NCBI GenBank assembly: GCA_009823505.1
Contig: VZQC01000265.1
Coordinates: 4,185,721-4,249,720 of the forward strand
DNA length: 64,000 nucleotides
From: Rhizomys pruinosus
Taxonomy: Eukaryota > Chordata > Mammalia > Rodentia > Spalacidae
Reading direction: 5' to 3'
Below are positions 54,898 through 64,000 of this stretch, one piece after another. Position 1 is the first letter of the stretch. Every line of letters starts with the position of its first letter. Under the pieces are notes generated by a model that was given only the letters and a program-made list of their open reading frames with translations, searched no databases and had not been told where the DNA came from. The position numbers were made by a program, and so were the translations under genes.

Positions 54898-57800
54898 CTA
54901 GCATCCACAGATGTTGGATACCATTCGTCGTTTGTTTTTCTGGGTCTGTGTTACTTCACTCAGCATTATGTCCTCTAGCTCCAGCCATTTTCCTGCAAAG
55001 CTCATGATGTCATCTTTCTTTACTGCTGCATAGAACTCCATTGTGTAGATGTACCACATTTTCTCTATCCACTCATCAGTTGAGGGGCATTTGGGTTGGT
55101 TCCAGCTCCTTGCTCCTGTGAAGAGAGCTGAAATAAACATGGCTGTGCATGTATCTCTGCAGTGGGGTGGTCTTGAGGGTACATGCCTAGGAGTGGTATG
55201 GCTGGGTCAGGTAACAAGTTCATTCCAAGTCTTCCAAGGGTTCTCCACACTGCTTTCCATAGTGGCTGCACGAGTTTACATTCCCACCAGCAGTGGATGA
55301 GTGTTCCCCTTTCCCCACAACCTCCCCAGCACTTGGTATCATTTGTTTTCTTGATCCTAGCCAGTCTTATTGGAGTAAGATGATATCTTAAAGTGGTTTT
55401 GATTTGCATTTCCTTAATGATTAGTGATGTTGAACACTTCTTAAGGTGTTTCTCAGCCATCTCTAATTCCTCACTTGTGAAGTCTCTGTTCAGCTCTTTG
55501 CTCCATCTTTTGAGTTGGTCATTTGTTTTCTTTCTTCTTTGTTTTTTGAGTAGTTTATATATTCTGGAAATCAATGCATTGTCAGATGTTTCTGCAGTGA
55601 AGGTTTCCTCCCAATCTGTGGGATTTCTCTTCACTTCCTTGATTGTTTCTTTTGATGTACAGAAGCTTTTGAGTTTAATGAAGTCCAATTTGTCAATTGT
55701 CGACTTTAATTCTTGCACAGCTGCTGTCTGATTTAGGAAGTCTTTTCCTATGCCTATGTCTTGTAGTGTGCTGCCAATTTTTTCTTCTATCGCTTTCAGA
55801 GTTTGGGGTTTCACATTGAGGTCTTTGATCCATCTGGAGTTGACTTTTGTACAGGGTGAGAGATAGGGGTTTAATTTCATTCTTCTACAAGTGGTGATCC
55901 AGTTTTGCCAACACCACTTGATAAAGATGCTGTCTTTCCTCCATTGTGTCTTCTTGGCCCCCTTGTCAAATATGAGATGGCTGAAATTGTAGGTGCTCAG
56001 GTTTGGATCTTCGATTTTGTTCCATTGGTCAACAGGTCTGTGTTTGTGCCAGTACCAGGTTGTTTTTATGACTATAGCCCTTTCGTATAGTTTGAAGTCT
56101 GGTATAGAGATCCCCCCTGTGTAGCTCTTTTTGCTCAGGGTTGTTTTGTCTATTCGGGGTTTTTGTTTTTCCAAATGAATTTAAGGACTTTTTTTCCCAA
56201 GCCTGTGAAGAAACTCTTGGGGATTTTGATTGGGATTGTGTTAAATCTATACAAGAGTTTCGGTAGAATGGGCATTTTTACTATGTTAATTTTCCCAATC
56301 CATGAACATGGGAAGTTTTTCCATCTTCTGATGTCTTCTTCAATTTCTTTCTTTAAGGGTTTATTGTTGTAGAGATCTTTGGTGTCTTTGGTTAGTTTTT
56401 TCCTAGGTATTTTACTGTTTTTGAGGCTATTGTGAGTGGGAAGGTCTCCTTGAATTCTTTCTCAAGTTGCTTGTTCTTGGTGTAAAGAAAGGCAATTGAT
56501 TTTTTTAGGTTAATTTTGTATCCTGCCACTTTGCTGAAGCTGTTAATCATTTCTAGGAGTTTTCTGGTGGAGTTTTTAGCATCCTTTAAGTAAACAATTA
56601 TATCGTCAGCCAATAGGGATATCTTGACTTCCTCTTTTCCAATAAGTAGTCTTTTAATTTGCTTTTCTTGCCTTATTGCTCTAGCAAGTGTTTCAAGCAC
56701 TATATTGAAGATGAGTGGTGACAGGGGGCAGACTTGCCGAGTTCCTACCTTTAAAGGGAATGTTTATGTCATTTCCCCATTTAGGATGATATTGGCTGTG
56801 GGTTTCCTGTATATGGCTTTGATTACATTGAGAAATGATCCCTCCATCCAATTCCCTCTAGGACTTTAAGCATGAAGGGATGCTGGATTTTGTCAAAGGC
56901 TTTTTCAGCATCAATTGAGATGATGGTGTGGTTTTTGTCTTTCATTCCATTTATGTGTTTGATGATGTTTATTGATTTTCATATGTTGAACCATCCCTGC
57001 ATCTCTGGTATGAATCCAACTTGGTCATGATGGATGATCTTCTTGATGTGGGTCTGTATGTGATTTGCCAGTATCCTGTTTAGAATTTTGGCATCTGTGT
57101 TCATTAGGGAAATGTGTGATATTCCTCCTTTTTGTTTGTATCGTTGCCTGGTTTTGGTAATAGAGTGGCTGCCTGAGGTCATAGAAGGAATTTGAGGAGA
57201 ATTCCCTCTGGTGTCCTTCTAAACAATTTCAGTAAATAATTATTGTAGGGTATTTTGAAATGTTTTAATGAATTCTGCCATGAAACTCTCTGGGGCCTGG
57301 GCTTTTTTTAGTTGGGAGGCTTCTTACTACATCCTCTATTTCTTCATATGTTATGGGTCTGTTTAAGCTGCTGGTCTCCTCTTGGCCAAGCTTTGGTGAT
57401 TCCCAAGATTTCAGATATTCATCCATTTCTTCTAGATTTTCAAACTTGGTAGAATATAGGTTCTTGTAATATTCCCATATAATTTTCTTGATCTTTTCCT
57501 TGTCCGTTGTGATATTTCCCTTTTCCTCACAGATTGTATTGATTTGGAGTTGTTCCTTCTTTCTTTTGATTAACTGGGCTAGAGGTCTGTCAATCTGTTT
57601 ATTCTTTCAAAGAACCAACTTTTGGATTCATTGATTTTTTGTATTGTTTTCTTTGTTTCTATTTCATTGATTCCTGCTTGATTTTTGTTATTTCTTCCTG
57701 TCTGTTGCGTTTACAGTTCATCTGTTGTTGCCTCTCCAGTGCTTTTAGCTGCAGTTAGATCATTCACTTGTGCTCTTTCTGTTTTTCTAATGTAGGCACC

Positions 57801-58660
57801 CAGGGCTATAAACTTCCCTCTTAGGACTGCTTTTAAGTTATCCCATAGGTTTTGCTGTGTTGTATTGTCATTGTCATCCAGTTCCAGGAATGCTTTTATT
57901 TCTTCCTTTGTCTCTTCCTTGACCCATTCATTATTCGAGAGTGTGTTGTTTAGTCTCCATGTATTCTTGTAAGCAGTAGGCCTTATTCTGGTGTTGATGT
58001 TGAGCTTTATTGCACTGTGGTCTGATAGAATGCATGAAATTATTTTAACCCTTTTGTATTTGTGGAGGTTTCTTCTGTGTCCCAGTATGTGGTCGATTTT
58101 GGAGAATGTTCCGTGGGGTGCTGAGTAGAAAGTGTATTCTCTGGAATTAGGGTGGAATATTTGGTAGAGGTCTATGAGGTCCATTTGGTGTATCATATCA
58201 TTCAGTTTAGATGTTTCTCTGTTTATCCTTTGCCCTGTTGACCTGTCCAAAGGGCTCAGTGGGGTATTGAAGTTCCCTACTAGAGTGTACTAGGGTTATT
58301 GTGTGACTTGTGGTCCTGTAGAATTGTCTTATTAAGTTTGGTGGACCAGAGTTTGGTGCATATATATTCATAATTGTGAAATGTTCTTGGTGAATTGTTC
58401 CTTTGATAAAAATGTAATGGCCTTCTTTGTCTCTTCTGATTTCTTTTACTTTGAAATCTATTTTGTCTGATATTAAAATAGCAACACCTGCTTTCTTTTT
58501 GGTGCCATTTGCTTGGAATATTTTTTTCTATCCTTTCACTTTAAGGTGGTGCCTGTCCTTGAAGGTAAGATGTGTTTCTTGTAGACAGCATATCGATGGA
58601 TTCTGTTTCCTAATCCAATCTCCCAGTCTATGTCTTTTGATTGGGGGATTTAGTCCATTA
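54898..58660 (-). pseudogene. L1 ORF2 pseudogene (EN, RT, C-domain)
   Basis: Longest surviving coding stretch of the window: an uninterrupted 369-codon minus frame at 55065-56174 (thumb to Cys/His segment, [18 protein letters not shown] at 55255-55330), with the end in another frame to SNICGC at 54898. RT has [16 protein letters not shown] near 56590-56640, again LADD rather than FADD. The endonuclease lies at 57711-58660. Frameshifts near 55100, 56390, 56700, 57180 and 57700 disable it. The long open frames suggest relatively recent decay. Confidence 0.93.
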
Positions 58661-58667
58661 GTATATT

Positions 58668-58818
58668 TTTTAATTTTTTTATTACTTATTTTTGTATGTG
58701 TATGAATTTACTGGAGTTACAGACGGTTCTTAGCTGCCATGTGGGTGCTGGGGATCGAACCCTGGTCCTCTGCAAGAGCAGTCAGTGCTCTTAACTGCTA
58801 GGCTATCTCTCCAGCTCC
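58668..58818 (-). mobile_element. Internally deleted B3/B2-type SINE
   Basis: Antisense head and middle (GGAGCTGGAGAGATAGCC, intact B box GGTTCGATCCC read as GGGGATCGAACCCTGG) with the tail end, but ~75 bases between GTATGAATT and TACTGGAGTTACAG are missing compared with other copies. Confidence 0.85.
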
Positions 58819-58821
58819 TCA

Positions 58822-60445
58822 TGCTGTTTTTAGTACTAGAGCTCTGTAGTATAATTTGAGATCAGGAATAGTAATGCCACCCACAGTTTTTATTATTATT
58901 CAGAATTACTTTGGTTATTCTAATTTTTCATATGTATGTGTTTTCATATGAAAGCTCAGATTACTTTTTCAGTTTCTCTGAAGAATCCTATGGAAATTTT
59001 AAAGAGTATTGCATTGAATTTTTAGGCTGCTTTTGAGAGGATGACAATTTTCACAATATTAATCCTACAGATCCATAAGCATCAGAGGTCTTTCCTTCTT
59101 TTACTTCTTCAGTTTTTCCTTAAGTATCTTAAAGTTTTTATTCTATAGGTCTTTCATTTCCTTGTTTACATTTATCTGTGAAGCTGTCCTGAATGGGGCC
59201 CTTTTTTGTTTCTTTCTCACTATGTTTGTTGGTGATGTATAGGAAGGCTACTGATTTGAAGGTGTTCATTTTACATCCTACTACTTTGCTGAATGATCAG
59301 CTGTAGGAATTTCTGATGGAGTTTTTAGGGACTTTTATGTACAGAATTGCCTTATTTACAAAGACACCTTGACTTCTTCCTCTCTACCTTGTACCCTCTT
59401 TGTCTCTTTCATTTGTCTTATTTTGCTAGCTCAGACTTCAAGTATTCTATTGAACAAGAATGGCAAGAGCGGACATCTTTATCATGGTCTTGATTGTGAT
59501 GGGAATACTTTCAGCTTTTCTCCACTTTGTATGAAGTTGGCTATGGGTTTGTGGCATATTGCCTTATCAGGCTAAGATATGTGTTCTTTCTCCCTGGATT
59601 CTCCAAGACTTTTTTTTTTTAATCATGAATGGATGTTGGATTTTGTCACAGACCTTTTCTACATCTAAGGAGATGATCACGTGGTTTCTGTTCTTGAGTC
59701 ATTTATGTGGTAGATTAGAGTTACTGGTTTATGTGTGTTAAACCATCCCTCAATCTTTGGGATGTAGACAACTTAATCATGGTGGATAAAAAATATGCTT
59801 TTAATGTATTCTTGCATTCAATTTGTGAGTATTTTGTTGAGAATTTTTGTATTATTTTTCATTAAAGAGATTGGTGTTTAATTTCTTTTTCTGTTTGTCT
59901 TTACTGCCAGAGTAACATTGGCTCCATAGAAGGAATTTTGAAGTGTTCCTTCATTTTAGTTTTAGTGAAATAATTTGAGTAGTTTTGATGCTAGTTCTTC
60001 TTTGAAGTTTTGGTAGAACTTTGGGTTGTATCCATCTGGTCCTGGGTTTGTTTTAGTTGGGGGATTTTAATTACTGAATCTATGTCATTGTTTGATATAT
60101 ATGTGTATATTTAAATTATATCTGCCATTTTGATTTAACTTTGGTAGGTTTTGGTAGCTTTTTAAAGTATTTAATTACCTTTATGGTTTTCTGAATTCTT
60201 TCTAGGTCTGCTGTAACATTCCCCTTTGCATCTCTGACTTTGTTAATTTAGGTCCTCTCTTTTTGTTAATTTGTCTAAAGGTTTGTCAATCTTTTCAAAG
60301 ACTTACCTTTTCATTTAATTGATTCTTTGTATTAATTTCTTTGTCTTTTATTAATTTCAGCCTTGTTTTTATTCATCTCTTCCCATCTATTCTTTTTAGG
60401 TGTTGTTTGTTCTGGGTTCTCCTTCATCTTTTCCTCCTGCCCTCT
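58822..60445 (-). pseudogene. Older antisense L1 ORF2
   Basis: Starts in the thumb region (GCTCTGTAGTATAATTTGAG) and runs through RT (GTCTTTGTAAATAAGGCAAT area near 59350, strongly mutated) to the linker near 60440. Base differences from the 54.6-58.7 kb copy are many and there are no long frames, so a distinct older subfamily. Confidence 0.85.
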
Positions 60446-60464
60446 CTTCTCGCTGGCATTGTAG

Positions 60465-60785
60465 GTTATTGTTCTAGTTACTTTCTATTGCTGACATTAT
60501 ATCCTGACCAAAATTGACTTGAGGGAGTAAGGGTTTATGTGCTTACAGTTCACAGTCCATCATCGAGGAAAGCCAAGTTAGGTACTCAGGGCAGGACCAC
60601 CTGCTCAGGGGTGGTACCACTCACATGGGTTGAGCCTTCCTACATCACTCATCAATCAAGAAAATGCCCCACAAATATGGCCACAGCTAAATCTAATGGA
60701 AGTAATTTCTTAATTAAGGTTCTCTACCCAGGTATGTCAATTTGGCAACTGATTTTGTCCAGTGAATTTATCATATGAAAACTCA
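60465..60785 (+). repeat. Common rodent repeat, name unresolved
   Basis: TTACTTTCTATTGCTGACAT, CCATCATCGAGGAAAGCC, GGACCACCTGCTCAGGGGTG, AATCAAGAAAATGCCCCACA and TTAATTAAGGTTCTCT in order match a rodent interspersed repeat that I know by sight but cannot name safely. An internal part is missing. The 79-codon frame is incidental. Confidence 0.5.
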
Positions 60786-60847
60786 CCATCTATAACTCTA
60801 ACTTGTTGAAATCTTTCCTAGAAACTTCAGAATAGTTGAAAATAAAA

Positions 60848-60995
60848 AAGAGCCAGGTGTGTTGGTACATGTCTTTAATTCCCACACTCTTGGGGCAAAG
60901 ATAGGCAAATCTGAGAATGAGGCCATCCTGATTTTCCTAGTGAGTTCCAGGCAAGCTAGGGCTATAGGGAGACCTTGTCTTAAAAATAAAAAAGA
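60848..60995 (+). mobile_element. Old B1 SINE
   Basis: AGCCAGGTGTGTTGGTACAT head, GAGTTCCAGGCAAGCTAGGG, GGGAGACCTTGTCTTAAAA end. Diverged, no target duplication found. Confidence 0.8.
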
Positions 60996-60999
60996 AAGA

Positions 61000-62426
61000 A
61001 AAATGAGAAGGATGATATAATGGTGTTATTAATAATAAAAGGAACAGCAGTGATAACAGCGGTAAGTCACCTACAAGGTCAGTAAATGCTTTCCAGTTAT
61101 TTCTTCACAGCTCGACCTATTTTAGTGAGAATTATTTTCATCTTAGTCAAGATGAATAACTTCAGTGAATCCAAGCTGTCTTGCTAGGAGGCCAATGAGC
61201 TGAAAATGGACCAGATTTCTAGATTCTGGGGCTGGAGTAATAGCAGAATAAAATAAGTTGCGTTGGAAAAAAGGAGAAGAGCAGGGAGAGATGACAGGGA
61301 GGCATAGTGTGGGTTTCCTGTGATATATGTGCTTAGAGTATAGAGTATAATTGGAGGTAAGGATGTAAGAAGGAGTAGTGAGGAAGGCTTAGAAAAATGC
61401 CGCAGTGCTGGATCCTTGGCGGTAATTGAGGTTTTAATTTATATTTTGTTAGGGCCAAGCAGAACACAGAACCTTTTGGGTGCTTAATATAAGTTGAGTG
61501 AGAGTGCAGATGAGAGAGAGGGAAACATCATATTCTGGAGGTCCTTAGATCATGAGAGAACTAGAACATCCCTTTGCTGGAAATGTGACCAATACAGCCA
61601 GGATTTCTATCCTGGATGTCAGAGATCTGTATCTCTACTCACTAATAAGGTGGCTAATTTGATTACTGAGAAATTCAGGTTCTTTTGAGAAGATAAGAGA
61701 ATATTATTAATAATTTTACTTAGTAGCAGACCTGAATTTAGGCAAAATTTGGCAGGGCATATGTTTACCATACCTTTCAAAGATCAAGCACATACCTTGT
61801 GAATAGATGAGGAGGGTGAAGAGTCCTGTGACTTTCTCACAAGGGAACAGGGTCTTAAGCTCAAAAATTGACTTATAGCATGAAGTCCAGGTTAGTTGGC
61901 CAATGTCATAATCTCATAAAAAAGTGAAAGTGTCTTTATGTCCATTTCAAATGTCTCAAACACTTTGCAAATCAGGTATTTAGGCTAATGATAATGCTAA
62001 TAATAACTGCAAGAATCAATGAAACTATGGTTCCACTTATTGTCAGAATAAAATAGATTAAATAGTTATTTACTTATCTCATATCCTATAACGTTGAGAT
62101 ATCTTGTTTATTCTTATATGAGAATAAAAGGAGCTTTCCTGTGGCAGTGTTGCAGTATTATTTGAACTTATTTATGCCACAATTTACTAATGAACTATAA
62201 CAAATGTATTTTTCCACAATGTATTAGGTAATTATTATCTTAAATTATCCTCAATTGTGTTGGTAGTTTATAGATTATAGATTATAAAAAAATCCCACTT
62301 ACAAAATGATTTTAACCCAAGTATTAGACACCCTAGCTTTCTTAATATCTGGAAAGTATTCAAAATGATTTTTAATCAGCATTGACTAAATGTCTAAACT
62401 TTAAAAACATTATAATGTGTGTATGT

Positions 62427-62428
<2 letters not shown>
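61000..62428. other. Unique-looking DNA, no gene recognised
   Basis: Ordinary composition. The plus frame at 61494-61688 lacks a domain. Confidence 0.45.
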
Positions 62429-62458
<30 letters not shown>

Positions 62459-62459
62459 G
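62429..62459. repeat. (GA)n microsatellite
   Basis: Pure AG run next to a B1 fragment. Confidence 0.97.
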
Positions 62460-62572
62460 CTGGCTGGTGGTCTAGAACTTGTTATGTAGAAATTATTGTC
62501 CTCAAACTCACAGAGCTTGCCTGCCTCTGCCTACTAAGTACTGGGATTAAATTGCACGGCATCAGGCATGAC
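62460..62572 (-). mobile_element. B1 SINE fragment
   Basis: Antisense: CTCAAACTCACAGAGCTTGC, CTGCCTCTGCCTACTAAG, TACTGGGATTAAATTGCACG. The 3' part is lost into the GA tract. Confidence 0.75.
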
Positions 62573-62989
62573 CTTATAACTATTATTTTAAATTTAGATC
62601 ACTATAATGAAATTGTACAAAGAAAACCACAATATTTAATTTGACTAGATTAAGCAATGAATTGAGTCATATATGTTTTGATGGTCTGTCACTGGTGTCC
62701 TATCTGGGGTGATTAGATGTTTGTCTTCCCAAGGAAAGTTTATATGATAATATTAAATATCTGTAAGATGTAATAAAATGAGATTTACTTAATTTTTTCT
62801 CTAAAATGAAAATAATAATATTTACTGTTCCAGAGTGTAATATTTATTAAACAAAATAATACCTGGTTTCAATGCTCAGTTATATTGACTGAATCTAAAT
62901 CTAATCCTGCTCACAATGTTTGAAGGGCTAGAAATTAGTGCCCACTTATTATGTTTTAGAGATAAAGATAATAAGTTTATATCTGAACT
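62573..62989. other. No gene or repeat recognised
   Basis: AT-rich. Confidence 0.4.
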
Positions 62990-63261
62990 TATTTCTGTAT
63001 CTGTATTCATATCTGACTCCCATCTCTCTCTATATCTCTATATCTGTATAGATGTGTATGAATCTTCTGTCTACATGCCTATGTATTTATGCATTTATGT
63101 GTGTATGCATGTGTGTATATCATTTATTTATGAACCTATGTATGTGGTTGTCTATGTATTTATATATGTATCTATTTGTCTACATATGTATGAATGTTTG
63201 TATGTGTGTATATATTTATCTATCTATATATGTACCTGTCTATTTCTGTATCTATGTATAT
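62990..63261. repeat. Degenerate (TATG/TATC)n low-complexity tract
   Basis: About 270 bases of shifting TATG, TATC, TGTA words. It keeps three plus frames open as Tyr/Cys/Met-rich text. These are not genes. Confidence 0.85.
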
Positions 63262-63352
63262 ACCTCACGATGTAGCCCAGGCTGTTCTTGTACCTACAAT
63301 CTATTTTCCTCAGTCTCCTATGTTGTCAGCTTTTAGGTGTGTACTGCCACAA
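63262..63352 (-). mobile_element. Old B1-like fragment
   Basis: CTCACGATGTAGCCCAGGCT, CCTCAGTCTCCTATG, TTTTAGGTGTGTACTGCC in antisense. Confidence 0.55.
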
Positions 63353-64000
63353 CTTTCACGGTTCATATTTTTTTTTTACGCTTGGTTTTACTCACAGGAT
63401 TTCTCCAGTTTTAAGGCCAATAGTTGGTTGGCTATTAGGAAGCCAAATAAGGGCTAGAAAAAAATGCACTTGCTTGGTGCTGAAGTGAAGAGATGGATAA
63501 GACATATGCTGATACTGACAGCTTTGACCTGCTAATGTCACTAGTCCCAGATATACTAAATGTGAATTGCCAGGAACCTTTAGAGGGTGCAAAGGACAGA
63601 ATCCCCAAGAAATTATCAGACACCAAGTAAGAAAAGAACAGTATTGTTCTTCCTGACCTGTTGATCAGTGACAAAGATAGGGCAGTGTTGCCTTTCTTTC
63701 TGCTTTAAGGACAGTGCAGAGGCATTGTCGATCCAGATCCAATGAAACCCAGAGTCAGACAAAAAATCTTCTTAATTTGATCCCTAAATTATGTGTTTTT
63801 TAAAATGTGCTAACTGTTGAGCTGGGTTTCATGGGGATTATCATGTTCAGTCTTGGCAGGAGAAATAAAACTTAGATCAAATCCCTTACAAAAGTAGTAT
63901 GGCAGTGACAAATTCTGAATTGGGAAACATGCAGCAAAAATAGTTAGATTATGGCAAGAAGCTTTGGGGAAACACCACATTTTTACTTCCTAATTACAGC
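63353..64000. other. No gene or repeat recognised
   Basis: Overlapping frames at 63288-63674 on both strands have no domain. Nothing else seen. Confidence 0.4.

Larger units (their letters stand above)
54590..58667 (-). mobile_element. Antisense L1 with nearly complete ORF2
   Basis: 3' UTR from about 54605 to 54890 with a (GTT)n tract, then ORF2 read leftward from about 58660 (LNGLNPPIKRHRLGD-like start of the endonuclease). Only the first ~15 codons of ORF2, plus ORF1 and 5' UTR, are missing. The last A tail is replaced by TTTTTTAATTTATATATAT text. No clear target duplication, partly because a B3 abuts its right end. Confidence 0.92.

Noticed and set aside
55065..56174. Longest open frame of the window (369 codons) as a host gene
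   Set aside because: The protein is L1 ORF2 thumb to C-terminal region, and its neighbours in other frames are the rest of ORF2.
62916..63336. Tyr/Cys/Met-rich plus-strand frames
   Set aside because: They are translations of a degenerate TATG/TATC repeat that keeps several frames open at once.

Overview
This is vertebrate nuclear DNA, almost certainly from a muroid rodent. It is AT-rich and contains no intact host gene that I can support. The rodent signature is the mix of repeats: many 7SL-derived B1 SINEs, many tRNA-derived B2/B3-type SINEs (several with a pol III B box GGTTCGATCCC), and young and old L1 LINEs. The B1 consensus in the window reads CAGCTGGGGCTACAGGGAG where mouse and rat B1 differ, so I do not think this is Mus or Rattus. 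A more basal muroid lineage is possible, but that is inference.

Layout. 1-5.6 kb: unannotated DNA, one B3, one B1, and a minus-strand class I endogenous retrovirus remnant (LTR, tRNA-Gln-type primer site, leader, start of a broken gag). 5.7-10.2 kb: old minus-strand L1 pieces, one long L1-type 3' UTR, B1s and a 21-bp minisatellite. 10.4-11.8 kb: a (CT)n tract followed by a second, less certain ERV-like block. 12-17.5 kb: old L1 debris, B3, B1, and a small near-perfect hairpin at 16.7 kb. 17.5-18.3 kb: an inverted copy of an L1-tailed repeat, here called family A. 20-26.7 kb: L1 fragments, B1s and a B3-B1 chimeric SINE. 26.8-30.6 kb: a clean 5'-truncated L1 with a 13-bp target duplication. 31.6-36.1 kb: a second family A copy, a B3, an L1 with a twin-priming inversion, and an ancient L1 3' end. 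36.7-41.8 kb: a URR1-like repeat, SINEs and microsatellites. 41.9-52.4 kb: a nest of insertions in which an old, nearly full-length L1 holds an antisense L1 (itself carrying a solo LTR that holds a B3), a family A element and another B3. 53.3-60.4 kb: a second L1-tailed repeat (family B), a nearly complete antisense L1 ORF2 and an older antisense L1. 60.5-64 kb: a rodent repeat, B1 fragments and unremarkable DNA.

How the parts relate. All open frames with recognisable proteins belong to retroelements, mostly L1 ORF2 (endonuclease, reverse transcriptase, C-terminal zinc-knuckle region), and all are broken. L1 machinery explains nearly everything else: the SINE insertions, the target-site duplications, the twin-priming inversions, and probably families A and B. 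Those two have bodies unrelated to L1 coding sequence but end in about 165-330 bp of sequence homologous to the resident L1 3' UTR. Whether they are separate non-autonomous families or long 3' UTR variants of L1 is the most interesting open question here. A 101-base assembly gap (43682-43782) and one N (20320) lie in repeats.
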